The position numbers were made by a program, and so were the translations under genes. A DNA stretch of 10,890 nucleotides from assembly GCA_016873375.1 (NCBI GenBank), contig VGXJ01000037.1, forward strand, positions 1 to 10,890, given 5' to 3'. The notes beneath the pieces were generated by a model. That model was not told the origin of the DNA. It did not search any database and saw nothing but the letters and a program-made list of their open reading frames with translations. Source of the stretch: Phycisphaerae bacterium (GTDB lineage: Bacteria; Planctomycetota; Phycisphaerae; Phycisphaerales; SM1A02). Shown here one piece after another: positions 1 through 6,737 of the stretch (positions are counted from its first letter, which is position 1; the number at the start of each line of letters is the position of its first letter).

Positions 1-497
1 GGGCTGTAGGCGAGGAAGTAGTCCTCGTTTCGCTTGAGTCCGGTGGCATCGAGGATCGGGCCCATCTCATCGCGCGTAGTGCCGGGATAGGTCGTGCTCT
101 CGAGGACCACGATCTGGCCCTTGCGGAGGATGCCCGCCACCATGCGGGTGCTGTCGAGCACATACGTCAGGTCGGGTTCGCGGTGATGGCCGAGCGGGGT
201 CGGCACGCAGAGCAGGATCGCATCGGCCTTGGCCAGTTCCTTCGGGTCGCTCGTGGCCTTGAACCTTGGATCGGTCTTCAGGCGATCGAAGAACTCCTGC
301 CCAAGGTGGTGGATGTACGACGTGCCTGCGTGGATCGCATCGATCTTGCGCTGGTCGATGTCGTAGCCGACCACCGGGAAGCCAGCTTCAAGCAGGGCCT
401 TGCTCAGGGGCAGGCCCACGTAGCCCAGGCCGACGATGCCGATGACGGCGGTCTTGGATTCGATGCGCTTGAGGAGGTCCGAAGCAATGTGATGCAT
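1..497 (-). CDS. Nucleotide-sugar dehydrogenase, WbpA/VipA-like (N-terminal part, cut by window edge)
   Basis: This is the NAD-binding half of a UDP-sugar 6-dehydrogenase, which oxidises C6 of a UDP-hexose to a uronate for surface polysaccharide. The 165 visible residues start at ATG 497 and run off the left edge with no stop. Residues 20-30 read GIVGLGYVGLP, the Rossmann GxGYVG motif, followed by the acidic D46 of VVGYDID. Later come LLCVPTPL (95-102), HREPDLTYV (105-113) and ESTTYPGTT (133-141). The pairing of TSYIHH (59-64) with HREPDL fits the UDP-N-acetylhexosamine branch (WbpA/VipA) better than the UDP-glucose branch, but the catalytic Cys domain lies outside the window, so the substrate is an inference. 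It lies 52 nt downstream of the dockerin-like gene on the same strand. No Shine-Dalgarno is visible; a TACGCT hexamer ends 9 nt before the ATG. Confidence 0.9.
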   Translation of the reverse strand, partial: MHHIASDLLKRIESKTAVIGIVGLGYVGLPLSKALLEAGFPVVGYDIDQRKIDAIHAGTSYIHHLGQEFFDRLKTDPRFKATSDPKELAKADAILLCVPTPLGHHREPDLTYVLDSTRMVAGILRKGQIVVLESTTYPGTTRDEMGPILDATGLKRNEDYFLAYS

Positions 498-506
498 ACG
501 ACCAGA

Positions 507-512
507 AGCGTA
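507..512 (-). promoter_or_regulatory. Possible -10 element of the nucleotide-sugar dehydrogenase
   Basis: TACGCT matches TANNNT and is the same hexamer as in front of galE, but here it ends 9 nt before the ATG rather than 7. A transcript from it would have a leader of only 1-3 nt. No convincing -35 is seen. It is the weakest of the -10 calls. Confidence 0.3.
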
Positions 513-549
513 CAGATCCCCGACCAGCGACGAGTGGATCGAGGAGTCG

Positions 550-1383
550 TCAGGTCCACAACCCGAGGACGTACGCGAGCTCGTACCCACCAACGGTGCC
601 ATCCGTGTTGAGGTCGTATTCGGGAATGTTCGTGCCCCAAGCTCCCAGAATCAGGCCCAGATCGATGCCGTCGACCACGCCGTCTCCGTTGAAATCCCCC
701 TCGACCGGTGGTGGTGGGGGGACTGGTGGAATGAATGTGACCGTGAGCTTGGGACGCTGCCCGATGGTGCCCCACTCGCTGGTGGCGATCTCGATGCCAT
801 CGTCGTTGCCGTTGATGATTTCCGGCAGGAAGGCCACGCCCCAGTTGGGCTGGCCATCAGCCCAGGCTTGCACCAGTCCGGTCACGCCGAGTGTCCTGAT
901 GGAATTTTCCTCGGGCTCATTGTCGCCATTGAAGCTCGCCCACCGTGGTGCAAGATCCTGTGGCTGGCTCAGTCCGCCATCGAGTGAGTTCCAGGTGCTG
1001 CCCTCGTTCCACGCGCGGATCACCGGGTAGACATCGATGAAGGGATTCCAGAACGGGGTATCGATGTCTTCAACGACATGAATCTCGAGGGTGGCACTGA
1101 CGATCGTGCTCCCGGCCGGGATGGCTGTGCTGTCGATGATCCCATCGAACCGAAGCAAGGCCTGTCCGCGGTAGTCGCTGAAGACCGAGTTGGACGCATC
1201 GTCATCGACCCAGCGGGTGCCGTCGTTGCCGTAGCTGGAATTGGGCGAGTCCTCGTTGACCCATGTATCCAGTGTTTGGGCATAGCCGTTCTCACCCTGC
1301 CGGAAGGAGATCGTCAGCTCCGCCAGCGCCGTGGATGTGCACAGGAAGGATGCGATGAGGATGCCTGCAGTGCCCTGGGTCAT
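550..1383 (-). CDS. Secreted DNRLRE-domain protein with C-terminal dockerin-like repeats
   Basis: This is a 277-residue exported protein of unknown function. Residues 1-21 form a signal peptide ending STALA/E. Residues 22-217 fit the DNRLRE domain, a beta-sandwich found on polysaccharide-associated secreted proteins: LLRFDGI near 77, AGSTIVSATLEIHV (90-103), a W-N-E-G-S-T-W run, VTGLVQAWADG (167-177) and PKLTVTF (211-217). A proline linker (219-226) leads to two EF-hand-like loops. The first, DFNGDGVVDGID, has all the Ca-liganding positions. The second, DLNTDGTVGGYE, has Gly where the ninth position is normally Asp. Each loop is followed by an LILGAWG or VLGLWT helix. ATG 1383 was chosen because it starts the signal peptide; the frame stays open to 1731 but would overlap the upstream gene. 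The gap to that gene is 79 nt. No Shine-Dalgarno is visible. Confidence 0.85.
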   Translation of the reverse strand: MTQGTAGILIASFLCTSTALAELTISFRQGENGYAQTLDTWVNEDSPNSSYGNDGTRWVDDDASNSVFSDYRGQALLRFDGIIDSTAIPAGSTIVSATLEIHVVEDIDTPFWNPFIDVYPVIRAWNEGSTWNSLDGGLSQPQDLAPRWASFNGDNEPEENSIRTLGVTGLVQAWADGQPNWGVAFLPEIINGNDDGIEIATSEWGTIGQRPKLTVTFIPPVPPPPPVEGDFNGDGVVDGIDLGLILGAWGTNIPEYDLNTDGTVGGYELAYVLGLWT

Positions 1384-1416
1384 GCGAGCATCATGCCACA
1401 GGAAGCCGCCGGAGCA

Positions 1417-1436
1417 AAGGCCGTGAAGTTGGCCTT
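1417..1436 (-). terminator. Hairpin between transglutaminase-like and dockerin-like genes
   Basis: A perfect 6-bp inverted repeat AAGGCC/GGCCTT with an 8-nt loop lies 27 nt beyond the upstream stop. On the minus strand it is followed by only a few T residues (TTTGCTCC). It may attenuate or end the upstream transcript, but it lacks a proper T-tract. Confidence 0.25.
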
Positions 1437-1462
1437 CGTGGCCCTTCTCGCGGCTGAGGGCG

Positions 1463-3307
1463 TCAACCCAGCGCCCGTCGCAAGGCAACCGCCTTCGCTT
1501 CCAACTCCGCGTCCTTGGTGGCCTTGCACCCGTCCACGAGCCGATCCGCCAGCCAGCGTGCATCGTCCGCCCGATTCGAGGCGGCCAGGCCGGTGACCTG
1601 CGCTTCGATGCGCCCCAGCGATCGATCACGCTCGACGGGCTGTGCAACGAGGCCCGCAACCACACGCTGCATGGCCTGTCGCCACGCGGCGTGACGACTG
1701 CCGCCGGGACCATCCAGCCGATTGATGCCATCCGTGCAGAGTTCGGCGATCGACTTCACTTCGCTGGCTGTGATGGTTGGTGTTCCCCCCGGCGCGGCAT
1801 CGCCTCGAACGATGGCCCGCGCCGCTGCGGCACCCTTGGCCGTCATCGCCATGCAAGCGCGCTCCAGCAGGTTGGTCGTTGCCATCGAGCAGAGCGTGGC
1901 ATCCGCGCCGCTCGCAGACATGGTCACGATCTCATCGACGCGTGCCAGGAACCAGGTTCGTGCGGAACTCGAGGCGGTATCCGCAGCAAGCATCGGCTGC
2001 AGCACGAGCGCGATCTCGGCATAGGCCATCGGTTGCGTGACGAGCGCGACGGCCGCTTCCTTTAGCGCTTTCTTTGCGAGCGACGTCGACCGCTTCGACT
2101 GCACGATCAACGCCACGCGCGCGCGCCACGCGGCCATGTGCAATGGGCAGCGTTCGGTTGCCTCGGTGAGCGCCGCCAGATCGTCCGCTGGCTTGCCCCA
2201 CGCGATGGTCGTGGCATCGAGCAGAGTTTGAGCATCGAGGTAGGCACCCGCGTTCGCCTGCGCTGCCTGCATCATCGGGACAAGCCACGCGGGATCGCCC
2301 CACGCAGTCTGGATGCCCGTGTGGCGCCCGCTTTCCGCCCAGCCGGAGATGTCGTTGTTGAGGCTCCACTCATGGGGCTCCTTCTGCCAGATGAACGCGC
2401 AGTGCCCGGGCTGGCCCACGGGCATGGCGGGAATACCGAAGGCCTGGCACATGCTTGAGCCGAAACGGCTGATGGCACCGCAGACACCGCCGACTTCAAC
2501 CATGATGGGCAAGGTCATGGGACGGCCGCCGTAGAACTTGCGCCCTTCCTGCACGCTCACGCCGTCCTTGTTCTCGAGCGTGTACGTGACCATGCCGTGC
2601 ACCGCATCGCCGATCTTTGCGCGCTCGCGGCAATCAGCCTTGATGTTCACACGCGCCCAGACCAGGTCGTCGTCGCTCGCCCACGATCCGACCACATAGC
2701 GGAGTTCCCACGTCGACAGCGACCGGAAGCTCGGATCGAGCTGGCCCTCCCGATCCCATGCAATGAAGTTCCTGCAGCGAGCCACGGGATCGATGGGCGC
2801 GTCATCGGCCATGGCGTTGACGGGCTCGGACCAGGTCAGCGCAGTGGCCAGCGCGATCCGAAGCCCGAGTCCATCACGCGCACCATCGACGGTGGACACG
2901 ATGGCGTGCAGCACATCCATGGTGCGGACCCAACTGCCGGCAATCTCGCCGCCGCGCACGAGTCCATCGAGGGCATCGGGCGTGGCGAGCACCCAGGACA
3001 GCGTGGGCGCCCATGCATCGGCGACCGGCTGGCAGCGGTTGAGAAGGGTGAGTTGCCGGATGGCCACTGCCGGGCCATCGGTGCAGGCGGTCTGCGCTGC
3101 AGCGGTTGAGCCCTTGGCCTCGAGCATGGCGCGCACGGCGGCCTCGAGTTCCGACTTGAATGCACCGAGTTCGGCGGTGGTCGTGGCCTTCGCCGCTCTG
3201 GCGTGAAGTGCCTTCGGCTCGAGCTTTGGCACTTCTGCAACGCTGGGCGCCGCGATGACCAGCATGAGGGCAATCGACGGGATCATCAGCCATTGGATCG
3301 TGCGCAT
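1463..3307 (-). CDS. Secreted transglutaminase-like protein with helical C-terminal half
   Basis: This is a 614-residue exported protein. Residues 1-24 form a signal peptide (MRTIQW, hydrophobic core, PSVAE). An Ala-rich helical region (about 27-170) is followed by a segment (about 195-345) with a transglutaminase-like order of residues: Cys276 in GGVCGA, His302 in QPGHCAFIW, and an acidic or amide residue in WSLNNDISGW (D319 is the likely third member). Members of this fold are cysteine peptidases or amide-transferring enzymes, so peptide or amide hydrolysis outside the cytoplasm is inferred from this order alone. Residues 350-614 are Ala-rich and helical, resembling tandem helix repeats, with no recognised domain. 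The start at ATG 3307 gives a clean signal peptide. TAGGAT ends 7 nt upstream and can be read as a -10 (leaderless) or as an AGGA Shine-Dalgarno. The gene diverges from galE across 72 bp. Confidence 0.8.
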   Translation of the reverse strand: MRTIQWLMIPSIALMLVIAAPSVAEVPKLEPKALHARAAKATTTAELGAFKSELEAAVRAMLEAKGSTAAAQTACTDGPAVAIRQLTLLNRCQPVADAWAPTLSWVLATPDALDGLVRGGEIAGSWVRTMDVLHAIVSTVDGARDGLGLRIALATALTWSEPVNAMADDAPIDPVARCRNFIAWDREGQLDPSFRSLSTWELRYVVGSWASDDDLVWARVNIKADCRERAKIGDAVHGMVTYTLENKDGVSVQEGRKFYGGRPMTLPIMVEVGGVCGAISRFGSSMCQAFGIPAMPVGQPGHCAFIWQKEPHEWSLNNDISGWAESGRHTGIQTAWGDPAWLVPMMQAAQANAGAYLDAQTLLDATTIAWGKPADDLAALTEATERCPLHMAAWRARVALIVQSKRSTSLAKKALKEAAVALVTQPMAYAEIALVLQPMLAADTASSSARTWFLARVDEIVTMSASGADATLCSMATTNLLERACMAMTAKGAAAARAIVRGDAAPGGTPTITASEVKSIAELCTDGINRLDGPGGSRHAAWRQAMQRVVAGLVAQPVERDRSLGRIEAQVTGLAASNRADDARWLADRLVDGCKATKDAELEAKAVALRRALG

Positions 3308-3314
3308 GGACTGA

Positions 3315-3342
3315 ATCCTATGGAGGATGGTGCCGCCTTCAA
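3315..3342 (-). promoter_or_regulatory. Promoter of the transglutaminase-like gene (TTGAAG-16-TAGGAT)
   Basis: On the minus strand a TTGAAG -35-like hexamer (3342-3337) is separated by 16 nt from TAGGAT (3320-3315), which ends 7 nt before ATG 3307. Transcription would start at or next to the A of the ATG. The AGGA inside the hexamer would also serve as a Shine-Dalgarno at 8-nt spacing if transcription started further upstream, so the two readings compete. Confidence 0.5.
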
Positions 3343-3366
3343 TGGCCTGTCATGCAGCTGGCCCAC

Positions 3367-3372
3367 TACGCT
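3367..3372 (+). promoter_or_regulatory. -10 element of galE, leaderless spacing
   Basis: TACGCT ends 7 nt before ATG 3380, which places the expected transcription start on the start codon. There is no Shine-Dalgarno between it and the ATG (TCACACC) and no clear -35. It lies in the 72-bp gap shared with the divergent gene. Confidence 0.5.
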
Positions 3373-3379
3373 TCACACC

Positions 3380-4387
3380 ATGGCCTCTCGCGGCATCATC
3401 CTGCTCACCGGCGGTGCCGGATTCATCGGGTCGCACATCGCCGTCGAGGTAGCGGCAGCGGGGTGGACTCCGGTGCTCTTGGACAACTTCTGCACCAGCG
3501 AACGCTCGGTCGTGGACCGCCTCGGCGAACTGATGGGTATGCCGGTGCGATGCATCGAGGCGGACATCCGGCACGAAGGGGCGATGCGTGCCGCCTTTGG
3601 ATCCACCGCCGTCCATGCGGTCATCCACCTCGCCGGGCTCAAGGCCGTGGGGGAGTCGGTCGAGAAGCCTGAGCTCTACCACGACAACAACGTCCGGGGC
3701 ACCGAGGTCCTGCTCGCGGCGATGGATGAGGTCGGCGTGCGCCGCATGGTGTTCTCGTCGTCGTGCACCGTCTACGGAACGCCGCAGCGCCTGCCGATCG
3801 ACGAGTCGCATCCCCTGAGCGCGATCAATCCGTACGGCCAGACGAAACTCGACATCGAGCACATGCTCGACCGTTGGGTCGATGCGGGCCCCGACCGCCA
3901 TGTCTGCTCGCTGCGCTACTTCAATCCCGTGGGTGCGCACGCGAGTGCGCTGATCGGCGAGAGCCCCTTGGGCATCCCCAACAACCTCATGCCGTTCGTG
4001 GTCATGGTGGCCCGTGGCGAGCTGCCGGAACTCGGCGTCTTCGGCGGCGATTGGCCAACGCATGACGGTACCGGGGTCCGCGACTACATCCACGTCGTCG
4101 ACCTTGCCCGCGGACATGTCGCAGCGCTGGACCAGCTCGACTCGATGCATCATGAGCGCATCAACCTCGGAACCGGCATGGGCGCATCGGTGCTCGATGT
4201 GGTCCACGCCTTCGAAAGGATGAACGGGGCGAAGGTTCCGTACGCCATCCGACCACGCCGCGCCGGCGACGCCGCCGCTGCGTATGCCGACCCATCACTG
4301 GCGGAGCGGCGTCTGGGCTGGCGTGCGCAGCTGGGCCTTGATGACATGGTCCGCGATGCGTGGTCGTTTGCCCAGCGCCAGGGCTGA
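3380..4387 (+). CDS. galE: UDP-glucose 4-epimerase
   Basis: This cytoplasmic NAD-dependent enzyme interconverts UDP-glucose and UDP-galactose (Leloir pathway, supply of UDP-galactose for glycans). It has 335 residues, the usual GalE length. The N-terminal TGGAGFIGSH (10-19) is the NAD-binding loop of extended short-chain dehydrogenases. VFSSSCTVYG (124-133) carries the catalytic Ser region, and NPYGQTKLDIE (150-160) the catalytic Y152-x3-K156. RYFNPVGAH (179-187), DWPTHDGTGVRDYIHVVD (224-241) and NLGTG (262-266) are the GalE signature segments. The start at ATG 3380 places the Rossmann motif at the usual distance. The frame is open upstream, with an ATG at 3320, but those 20 residues do not look like GalE and would put the -10 element inside the gene. 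UDP-GlcNAc activity cannot be excluded. Confidence 0.96.
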   Translation: MASRGIILLTGGAGFIGSHIAVEVAAAGWTPVLLDNFCTSERSVVDRLGELMGMPVRCIEADIRHEGAMRAAFGSTAVHAVIHLAGLKAVGESVEKPELYHDNNVRGTEVLLAAMDEVGVRRMVFSSSCTVYGTPQRLPIDESHPLSAINPYGQTKLDIEHMLDRWVDAGPDRHVCSLRYFNPVGAHASALIGESPLGIPNNLMPFVVMVARGELPELGVFGGDWPTHDGTGVRDYIHVVDLARGHVAALDQLDSMHHERINLGTGMGASVLDVVHAFERMNGAKVPYAIRPRRAGDAAAAYADPSLAERRLGWRAQLGLDDMVRDAWSFAQRQG

Positions 4388-4393
4388 TAGAGT
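4385..4393 (+). promoter_or_regulatory. Extended -10 promoter of the SYLF-SMUG1 unit
   Basis: TGATAGAGT combines TGn with TANNNT and overlaps the galE stop codon (TGA 4385-4387). Transcription would start near 4400 and give a leader of about 28 nt that contains the AAGGA ribosome-binding site. Confidence 0.45.
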
Positions 4394-4416
4394 CCATGGC
4401 TTCACGAGCTTCCGAC

Positions 4417-4421
4417 AAGGA
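4417..4421 (+). promoter_or_regulatory. Shine-Dalgarno of the SYLF-like gene
   Basis: AAGGA lies 6 nt before ATG 4428 and fixes that start. It is one of only two clear Shine-Dalgarno sequences in the window, which contrasts with the apparently leaderless genes. Confidence 0.6.
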
Positions 4422-4427
4422 CCAACC

Positions 4428-4742
4428 ATGACCACCACGAAGCTCCCCATCGACTCAACCATGCTGCTCGCTCCGCCCGCCGTGCCTGGCTGCTCGACTG
4501 CCCCTACGAGCGAGAGCGCGCGCACCGTGCAATCCGCGGACGTCAATGCCTTCCTCATGCGGGTGAAGGAAGAGGACCCCTCGATATGGAAGTTCTTCGA
4601 GAACTGTGAAGCCTTCGCGGCGTTCCCCGACATCGGTAAGGGCGGCGCGGCGGTGTCCATCATCAATCCGGTTGGGCTCATGCTCGAAGCCTCGGTCGGC
4701 GGTCAGCCGTTCAGCTTCCGCGCTGCCTCGGATGTCGAGTGA
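4428..4742 (+). CDS. Shortened SYLF/YSC84-like lipoprotein
   Basis: This 104-residue protein resembles the front of a SYLF (YSC84) domain, known in eukaryotes for lipid binding and in bacteria as exported lipoproteins. Residues 12-22 end in VPGC and continue CSTAPTSES, like a lipobox with Cys22, though the hydrophobic stretch is short and Pro-rich, so export is doubtful. KEEDPSIWKFFENCEAFAAFP (47-67) and DIGKGG (68-73) match the conserved start of the domain. The following glycine-rich part is missing: the chain jumps to LMLEASVGGQPFSFRA (84-99), which resembles the later Q-x-S-x-G-x-Q-x-G-G-Q-x-F/Y-S strand, and then stops. Compared with a usual domain it seems to lack an internal stretch of roughly 25 residues and the C-terminal part. 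It may be a decaying paralogue or a compact form. Its stop overlaps the GTG start of SMUG1. Confidence 0.65.
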   Translation: MTTTKLPIDSTMLLAPPAVPGCSTAPTSESARTVQSADVNAFLMRVKEEDPSIWKFFENCEAFAAFPDIGKGGAAVSIINPVGLMLEASVGGQPFSFRAASDVE

Positions 4743-5467
4743 GCCAGCCGGCTGCGTCCATCGTCCGCATCGCTCGCGCCTTGTCGCGCGAGCTTTCGGC
4801 GCTGCATCCGCCGTCATCCGTCGCGTTCACCTATGACCCCATCGTGTATGCATGGTCGGCGCACCGGGCGTACTGCCTCATGGCCCGCACCCGACCATTG
4901 GCGCTCTTCGTGGGCATGAATCCCGGCCCCTTTGGGATGGTGCAAACGGGTGTGCCGTTCGGCGAAGTCGCGGCGGTGCAGGGATTCCTCGGCATCGACG
5001 AGCGGATCACGCCGCCCGCGCACCAGCACCCTCGCCGGCCCATCGAGGGATTCGCCTGCAGCCGGAGCGAAGTCAGCGGCCGACGCTTCTGGGGCCTGAT
5101 GCGCGATGCCTTCGGGACGCGCACCGAGTTCTTCCGGAACGCGTTTGTGTGGAACTGGTGTCCGCTGGCGTTCCTCTCAGCCAGCGGGGCGAATGTCACT
5201 CCTGACAAGCTGCCGGCTTCGGTGCGCGGTCCGATCGAGGCTGCGTGCGATCGTGCGCTCATGCGCATCGTGCGTGCGCTGGAGCCGGGCATGGTGATCG
5301 GCGTCGGAGGCTTCGCTCGCGACCGAGCGATCGGCGCACTGCCATCGGGCACAGCGGTGCACACGGTGCTTCATCCGAGCCCGGCGAGCCCCGCCGCCAA
5401 TCGTGGGTGGGACCGGCAGGCCCGCGCCCAGCTGGTGGCATGCGGCTTCCTCGACCGCTCGGCGTGA
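4739..5467 (+). CDS. SMUG1-type uracil-DNA glycosylase
   Basis: This 242-residue base-excision repair enzyme removes uracil (and in characterised family members 5-hydroxymethyluracil) from DNA, leaving an abasic site. GMNPGPFGMVQTGVPFGEV (59-77) is the SMUG1 active-site block and carries N61, equivalent to human Asn85. HPSPASPAANRGW (212-224) carries H212, equivalent to human His239. The family segments HPRRPIEGF, SRSEVSGRRFWGL (108-120), NAFVWNWCPLAFL (134-146) and TPDKLPASVR also match the animal proteins closely. The DPIVYAWSAHRAY segment (33-45) covers the family's N-terminal part, so the protein is full length. The start is GTG 4739, overlapping the previous stop as GTGA, which suggests translational coupling. 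There is no Shine-Dalgarno of its own. SMUG1 is patchily distributed in bacteria and is known from some planctomycetes. Confidence 0.95.
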   Translation: MSQPAASIVRIARALSRELSALHPPSSVAFTYDPIVYAWSAHRAYCLMARTRPLALFVGMNPGPFGMVQTGVPFGEVAAVQGFLGIDERITPPAHQHPRRPIEGFACSRSEVSGRRFWGLMRDAFGTRTEFFRNAFVWNWCPLAFLSASGANVTPDKLPASVRGPIEAACDRALMRIVRALEPGMVIGVGGFARDRAIGALPSGTAVHTVLHPSPASPAANRGWDRQARAQLVACGFLDRSA

Positions 5468-5489
5468 ATCGAGGAGACTCCAGCCATGC

Positions 5490-5513
5490 GCAACGCGCTC
5501 CAATGGGCGTTGC
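5490..5513. terminator. Hairpin between convergent SMUG1 and aminotransferase genes
   Basis: A perfect 7-bp inverted repeat GCAACGC/GCGTTGC encloses a 10-nt loop in the 82-bp gap where the two genes converge. There is no T-tract on either side. It is a candidate bidirectional transcription end, weak on sequence alone. Confidence 0.3.
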
Positions 5514-5549
5514 AGGATGTACGCGGCGGCCGTCGCACAGCCTCGCTGA

Positions 5550-6737
5550 TCAGGTCGTGCCTGCACGGATCGACCTGATCCCGCGAGCCATGCGATCAAG
5601 CCCCTCGCGCAGGATGCCCTCGCTCGTCGCGAAGCACACGCGCAGGTGACCCGCCGCGCCCTCGCCGAACCAGCGTGGGCTGCCCGGCACCACGGCCACA
5701 CCATGATCTCGCCGGAGTCGATCGACCAGGTCCTCGATCGTGCTCGGTGGATCGCTGACCTTGGCGAAGGCGACGTAGGTCGCGTCAGGGGATTGCACGC
5801 GCACGCCGGGCATGGCGTTGAGGGCCTCGACTGTCTGGTCGCGTCGCGCGCGCAGATGGTTGATGAATTCCCCGAGCCATGGCAATGCATGGTCGTACGC
5901 AGCGGCTGCGCCAACTTGGCTGACCGTTGCCGCACCATCGACCGTCGAAGGATGTTCGCTCGCTGCAAGCATGCGCGCACTCACGGCGGCGTCGCGCACC
6001 GCCACATAGCCGATGCGCAGCCCCGCGAGCCCGAAGGACTTGGAGAAGCCGTGCACCATCACGGTGCGCGCAGCGATCGGCTCATCGAGCGACAGCATGC
6101 TCGTGAAGCCCGTCGGCGGATAGACGATCTCGCCCCAGATCTCGTCGCTCAGGATCCCGAGACCGTGGCGCTCGGCCAGGCAACCGATCGCCGTGAGTTC
6201 CTCGCGCGTGAAGCATCGGCCCAGCGGATTGTGCGGATTGCAGAGGCCGAGCATCCGTGTCCGCGGCGTGATGAGCGATTCGAGCCGATCGAGGTCGAGC
6301 GCTCCGGTGCGGGCGATGGACCACCGCACGGGAACGCCTCCTGCGGATCGAACGGTGTGGGCGAACAGGAAATCGACCGGGTCCATCACGATCGCCTCGT
6401 CGCCCGGCGTGAGCCACTGTCGCGCAACCATCGCCAGGCCAGCCGCAGCGCTGTTCACGGCGATCACGCCCGACGCATCGACCGGGGCGCCGCGCCTCGT
6501 ACGCAGGTAGTTCGCCACGCTCTCGCGAAAAATTGGCAAGCCCTGCGCAGGACCGTAGGAGAGCACACCATCCTGGACGTAGCGCACGATCGCTTCGCGA
6601 ATCGCCGGAGCCGTGGGAAAATCCGGGTCCGCCGCAGTGAGGGGAATGACCTCCTGCGGCTGCTCGGCCCAGCGCAGGTTGAAGGCCCGCTGGCGCAGGA
6701 GGTCGAGCCGGACATCCGTGTCGGAGAATGACGTCAT
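5550..6737 (-). CDS. PLP-dependent aminotransferase, class I/II fold
   Basis: This 395-residue pyridoxal-phosphate enzyme is predicted to transfer an amino group (or carry out a related PLP reaction) in the cytoplasm. LTAADPDFPTAP (33-44) and LSYGPAQGLP (59-68) are typical of the N-terminal substrate region. CNPHNPLGRCF (166-176) is the NPxNPxG motif with N170. LSDEIWGEIVY (196-206) provides D198, which contacts the pyridine nitrogen. HGFSKSFGLAGLRIGY (229-244) carries the Schiff-base Lys233. HLRVCFA (364-370) carries R366, which binds the substrate carboxylate. The CNPHNP and rhgl-LSDEI spacing leans toward the MalY/PatB side, so a C-S lyase activity is an alternative; the amino acid substrate cannot be read. 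ATG 6737 overlaps the monooxygenase stop as ATGA, so the two are probably co-translated. Confidence 0.9.
   Translation of the reverse strand: MTSFSDTDVRLDLLRQRAFNLRWAEQPQEVIPLTAADPDFPTAPAIREAIVRYVQDGVLSYGPAQGLPIFRESVANYLRTRRGAPVDASGVIAVNSAAAGLAMVARQWLTPGDEAIVMDPVDFLFAHTVRSAGGVPVRWSIARTGALDLDRLESLITPRTRMLGLCNPHNPLGRCFTREELTAIGCLAERHGLGILSDEIWGEIVYPPTGFTSMLSLDEPIAARTVMVHGFSKSFGLAGLRIGYVAVRDAAVSARMLAASEHPSTVDGAATVSQVGAAAAYDHALPWLGEFINHLRARRDQTVEALNAMPGVRVQSPDATYVAFAKVSDPPSTIEDLVDRLRRDHGVAVVPGSPRWFGEGAAGHLRVCFATSEGILREGLDRMARGIRSIRAGTT

Noticed and set aside
1384..1731. N-terminal extension of the dockerin-like protein
   Set aside because: It overlaps the end of the transglutaminase-like gene, is Arg/Trp/Pro-rich, and would bury the clear signal peptide that begins at ATG 1383.
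3320..3379. Earlier galE start at ATG 3320
   Set aside because: The extra 20 residues do not fit GalE and would place the TACGCT hexamer inside the gene.
3350..4207. Minus-strand open frame of 285 codons
   Set aside because: It lies antisense within galE, which matches its family end to end, and has no protein-like motif.
5646..6731. Plus-strand open frame of 361 codons
   Set aside because: It is antisense to the aminotransferase, whose PLP motifs are all present. The translation is His/Arg-rich with no recognisable motif, as expected of an antisense shadow in GC-rich DNA.
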